A stretch of DNA of 64,000 nucleotides from Limnoperna fortunei (lineage: Eukaryota; Mollusca; Bivalvia; Mytilida; Modiolidae), in NCBI GenBank assembly GCA_944474755.1, contig OX104116.1, positions 6,885,547 to 6,949,546 on the forward strand, in the 5' to 3' direction. The position numbers and the translations under genes were made by a program. Position 1 is the stretch's first letter. Every line of letters starts with the position of its first letter. Below are positions 38,101 through 44,100 of this stretch, in pieces. The notes below the pieces were generated by a model that saw nothing but the letters and a program-made list of their open reading frames with translations, made no database searches and was not told the DNA's origin.

Positions 38101-41100
38101 ACAATAATGACAGGGGGTGGTAGTGCCGATAGTGACAGGGGGTGGTAGTGCCAATAGTGACAGGGGATGGTACAATAGTGACAGGGGGTAGTAGTGCCAA
38201 TAGTGACAGGGGGTGGTAGTGCCAATAGTGACAGGGGGTGGTAGTGCCGATAGTGACAGGGGGTGGTAGTGCCAATAGTGACAGGGGATGGTACAATAGT
38301 GACAGGGGGTAGTAGTGCCAATAGTGACAGGGGATGGTACAATAGTGACAGGGGGTAGTAGTGCCAATAGTGACAGGGGATGGTAGTGCCAATAGTGACA
38401 GGGGGTGGTACAATAGTGACAGGGGATGGTACAATAGTGACAGGGGGTAGTAGTGCCAATAGTGACAGGGGATGGTACAATAGTGACAGGGGGTAGTAGT
38501 GCCAATAGTGACAGAGGGTGGTAGTGCCAATAGTGACAGGGGATGGTACAATAGTGATAGGGGTAGTGCCAATAGTCACAGGGGGTAGTAGTGCCAATAG
38601 TGACAGGGGGTAGTAGTTCCAATAGTGATAGGGGTAGTAGTGCCAATAGTGACCAATGGTAGTAGTGCCAATAGTGACAGGGGGGTGGTAGTGCCAATAG
38701 TGACAGGGGATGGTACAATAGTGACAGGGGGTAGTAGTGCCAATAGTGACAAGGGGTAGTAGTGCCAATAGTAACAGGGGGTAGTAGTGCCAATAGTGAC
38801 AGGGGGTAGTAGTGTCAATAGTGACAGGGGATAGTACAATAGTGACAGGGGGTAGTAGTGCCAATAGTGACAGGGGATGGTACAATAGTGACAGTGGGTA
38901 GTGCCAATAGTCACAGGGGGTAGTAGTGCCAATAGTGACAGGGGGTAGTAGTTCCAATAGTGATAGGGGTAGTAGTGCCAATAGTGACCAATGGTAGTAG
39001 TGCCAATAGTGACAGGGGGTGGTAGTGCCAATAGTGACAGGGGATGGTACAATAGTGACAGGGGGTAGTAGTGCCAATAGTGACAAGGGGATGGTAGTGC
39101 CAATAGTGACAGGGGATGGTACAATAGTGACAGGGGGTGGGACAATAGTGACAGGGGATGGTACAATAGTGACAGGGGGTAGTAGTGCCAATAGTGACAG
39201 GGGGTAGTAGTGCCAATAGTAACAGGGGGTAGTAGTGCCAATAGTGACAGGGGGTAGTAGTGCCAATAGTAACAGGGGGTAGTAGTGCCAATAGTGACAG
39301 GGGGTAGTAGTGTCAATAGTGACAGGGGGTAGTAGTGCCAATAGTGACAGGGGGTAGTAGTGCCAATAGTGACAGGGGGTAGTAGTGCCAATAGTGACAG
39401 GGGGTAGTAGTGTCAATAGTGACAGGGGGTAGTAGTGCCAATAGTGACAGGGGGTAGTAGTGCCAATAGTGACAGGGGGTAGTAGTGCCAATAGTGACAG
39501 GGGGTAGTAGTGCCAATAGTGACAGGGGGTAGTAGTGCCAATAGTAACAAGGGGTAGTAGTGTCAATAGTGACAGGGGATGGTACAATAGTGACAGGGGG
39601 TAGTAGTGCCAATAGTGACAGGGGATGGTACAATAGTGACAGGGGGTAGTAGTGCCAATAGTGACAGGGGATGGTACAATAGTGACAGGGGGTAGTAGTG
39701 CCAATAGTGACAGGGGATGGTACAATAGTGACAGTGGGTAGTAGTGCCAATAGTGACCAAGGGTAGTAATGCCAATAGTGACAGGGGGTAGTAGTGCCAA
39801 TAGTGACCAAGGGTAGTAGTGCCAATAGTGAAAGGGGGAAGTGTTAATAGTGAAAGGGGGTGGTAGTGCCAATAGTGACAGGGGATGGTACAATAGTGAC
39901 AGAGGGTGGTACAAAAGTGACAGGGGATGGTACAATAGTGACAGGGGGTAGTAGTGCCAATAGTGACAGGGGGTGGTAGTGCCGATAGTGACAGGGGGTG
40001 GTAGTGTCAATAGTGACAGGGGAGGGTACAATAGTGACAGGGGGTAGTAGTGCCAATAGTGACAAGGGGTAGTAGTGCCAATAGTGACAGGGGGTAGTAG
40101 TGCCAATAGTGACAGGGGGTGGTACAATAGTGACAGGGGGTGGTAGTGCCGATAGTGACAGGGGGTGGTAGTGCCAATAGTGATAGGGGATGGTACGATA
40201 GTGACAGGGGGTAGTAGTGCCAATAGTGACAAGGGGTAGTAGTGCCAATAGTGACAGTGGGTGGTAGTGCCGATAGTGACACGGGGTGGTAGTGCCAATA
40301 GTGACAGGGGGTAGTAGTGCCAATAGTGACAGGGGGTGGTAGTGCCGATAGTGACAGGGGGTGGTAGTGCCAATAGTGACCGGGGATGGTACAATAGTGA
40401 CAGGGGGTAGTAGTGCCAATAGTGACAAGGGGTAGTAGTGCCAATAGTGACAGTGGGTGGTAGTGCCGATAGTGACAGGGGGTGGTAGTGCCAATAGTGA
40501 CAGGGGGTAGTAGTGCCAATAGTGACAGGGGGTAGTAGTGCCAATAGTGACAGTGGGTGGTAGTGCCGATAGTGACAGGGGGTGGTAGTGCCAATAGTGA
40601 CCGGGGATGGTACAATAGTGACAGGGGGTAGTAGTGCCAATAGTGACAAGGGGTAGTAGTGCCAATAGTGACACGGGGTGGTAGTGCCAATAGTGACAGG
40701 GGGTAGTAGTGCCAATAGTGACAGGGGGTAGTAGTGCCAATAGTGACAGTGGGTGGTAGTGCCGATAGTGACAGGGGGTGGTAGTGCCAATAGTGACCGG
40801 GGATGGTACAATAGTGACAGGGGGTAGTAGTGCCAATAGTGACAAGGGGTAGTAGTGCCAATAGTGACAGTGGGTGGTAGTGCCGATAGTGACAGGGGGT
40901 GGTAGTGCCAATAGTGACCGGGGATGGTACAATAGTGACAGGGGGTAGTAGTGCCAATAGTGACAGGGGATGGTACAATAGTGACAGTGGGTAGTGCCAA
41001 TAGTCACAGGGGGTAGTAGTGCCAATAGTGACAGGGGTTAGTAGTGCCAATAGGGATAGGGGGTAGTAGTGCCAATAGTAACAGGGGTTAGTAGTGCTAA

Positions 41101-44100
41101 TAGTGACAGGGGGTAGTAGTGCCAATAGTGACAGGGGGTAGTGTTAATAGTGAAAGGGGGTGGTAGTGCCAATAGTGACAGGGGGTAGTAATGCCAAACG
41201 TGACAGGGGGTAGTGTTAATACTGACAGGGAGTAGTGCCAATAGTGACAGGGGGTAGTGGTAATAGTGACAGGGGGTAGTAGTGTTAATTTGGGGGGGGG
41301 GGGGGTAGTGCCAATAGGGCAGCACGGCTGGTCTGTAGTTATTGTGACAGTCATTGAAATATACTAGAAACCACACCACATAAATATCATAGGAACAATG
41401 TCTTTATCAAAAAGTGTTTTGATTCAGGGGAAATAATCCATTAGTAGATTACATATGCTGGTTAAAATTAAATCAAAGTTAATGATTATATTTTAATTGT
41501 GGTATTTAGTTTTTTTATAATTAAGGTTTAACATGTTTACAGATTTTCCGAGTCCAAAATCCTTACCTGTACCTCCAGTATGCAGCTAAAAGAAGAGAAT
41601 TAATAGCTAAAAATAAAAAGAACCCAGAACGTTGGCTGTGGCATGGGACATCAGCAGACACTGTTGATAAAATCCTGAATAATGGTTTCAACAGAAGTTA
41701 CTGTGGGAAAAATGGTGAGAATTTAATGATTCACGTGTTTCTCTGTTCTTGTTTGCAGGATGCAAATTACAATCTGCAGTTTTATTCTTGGTTCTATGGT
41801 AACTTACTTAGTGCTTAACATTAACAGCATGGGTAGTATTTTTTCAAGTACTTTTTTTCATTGAATATCAATTATATATAATACTTTTTTCACCTGACCC
41901 AAAGGGTCAGTGTGAGCATTTCTTATCACTTTGCGTCCCTTGTTGTCAGCAGCAGCGGCGGCCGTAAACTTTTCACATTTCAATTTTCTTCTCCAAAACC
42001 ACTTGGCCAATTGGAACCAATTTTGGCAGGAATTTTTTTGGGTGGTTTTTTACAAAGTTTGAGTATTTGGTGCTAATCAAATATTAAACATGGCTGCCAG
42101 AGCCCTTAATGTGTTCTGATTGGCTGAATTTAAAAAATCTCCTTCTCATAAACCGCTTGTATTTGAAATATTGCAGAAATATATCTTAGGCGGTCTTCTA
42201 CAAGGTTTGAGTTTTTTGTGCCAATCCAAAATCCAAGATGTCCACGATTGCAGGACATAGTTTAAGATAGGACCCTATGGGAAAAACATACCAACAACTT
42301 TTTTTTTGAAAACTGTTCCACACATTGAAGCCAAATTATGAAGAAATGAAGGTTGGATAGTTATATTAATATTTTGAGTTTTTCAAGCCAATTGCAAATT
42401 CAACATGGCTTCCAGGGCCACTAATGCGTTCTGATGGGCTGAATTTCAAAATTCTTCTTCTCATAAACCCCTTGGCAAATTGATTTGAAATATTGCAGAT
42501 ATGTACCTCAGATGGTCCTCTACAAAGTTTGTTTTGAGTTTTAAGTGCCAATTCAGAATCCAAAATGGACGCCATTGCAGGACATAGTTTAACAAAGGAC
42601 CCAATTGGAAAAACATACAAACAACTTCTTTTCGGAACTGTTCCACACAATGAAGCCAAATCATGAAGAAATGAAGGTTGGATAGTTATATTAATATTTT
42701 GAGTTTTTCAAGCCAATTGCAAATTCAACATGGCTTCCAGGGCCACTAATGCATTCTGATGGGCTGAATTTCAAAATTCGTCTTCTCATAAACCGCTTGG
42801 CAGATTGATTTGAAATATTGCAGATATGTACCTCAGATGGTCCTCTACCAATTTAAGATTTTAGTGCCCATCCAAAATCCAAGACGGCCTCCATCGCAGG
42901 ACTTAGTTTAACATAGGACCCTATGGGAAAACATACAAACAACTTCTTCTCGGAAACTGTTCCACAAAATGAAGCCAAGTTATGAAGAAATGATGGTTGG
43001 ATATTTATCTTATTATTTTGAGTTTTTCGAGCCAATTGCAAATTGAACAGTGTTTTCAGGGCCACCCAATGGGTTATGATTGGCTGAAATAAAAAAATCT
43101 TCTTTTTACAAACCGCATGCAGATTGATTTAAAATGTTGCTTAAATGTACCTTAGATGGTCCTCTACAAAGTTTGAGTTTTTTTTTTTACCATCCATCAT
43201 TCCAAGATGGCCACCACCAAGGAACACATTTTATGGGAAAATCATACAAACAGCTTCTGTTCCATACAATTAAACCAAATAATGCAGAAATGAATCTTAG
43301 ATAGTAATCTTATTATTTTAAGTTTTTCCAGTCGATAGGAACTTCAACATTTTTTTGTAAGTCAGGTGAGCCATACAGGCTCTTAAAAGCCTCTAGTTAA
43401 TTTTCTCGGTTAATTAGTACTAACTGAAGGTCTTAAGAAAAGGATAGGATACTGACAGTTAAGTTGAGCTCATTCCTACAAAATGTTATGGCTGCCATCA
43501 TGAATTGGTTGATTGTTATGAGGTGTCCGTCACATAGAAGGTAAAAATGAGAGTAACTCTGACAAATTCCTTATTATTTGTTTACAGTAAGTCAAAACTG
43601 TTTTTCAGCAAGATAATTATACAGAAGAAAACACATAGAGCATTTGATTGGATGTTTGGGTACTTAAAATAGCAAGATGTAAAACTCTAAATATTATTGT
43701 TTGAAAATATACCATATTTGGGAGTGTATAATTAAGAGCCTAGAAAACTGATCTTTTAACAATTTAAAATGGATGTTTTGTCAGTGTCATTAAATATTGG
43801 GTCATTTATGTTGTACAAGGTATAATTTATTATTAGCTAATAATGAAGATTTTCATTTAAACAGGTACAATAAAGGAAAAGCAGTACAAATTGTTGTGCT
43901 TTAGTGAAATATAGTGAACAGAGAATTTTTCCAGAATACTTGATTTATTGATAAAATTTCAACTCCAAAAATTGTTCAAATTGTTCATTTATAATGGGTC
44001 CTTTATATGGGTCCTACATTATAGTGCTTTCTAAAAATACATATTTATTCATAGGATTATTAGAACAACTAGATTGTGCAACTAAGATGAATTTTAGCAG

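Noticed and set aside
36582..41125. 1472-codon and other minus-strand frames rich in TIGTTTPCHYW
   Set aside because: Array artefact: all three frames of the G-rich repeat are open on the complement, with no splice signals or family similarity.
42366..43065. Minus-strand frames of 67-97 codons, and similar ones at 57992-58759
   Set aside because: They lie wholly in the internal units of the TIR elements and recur with the units; no protein family recognised.
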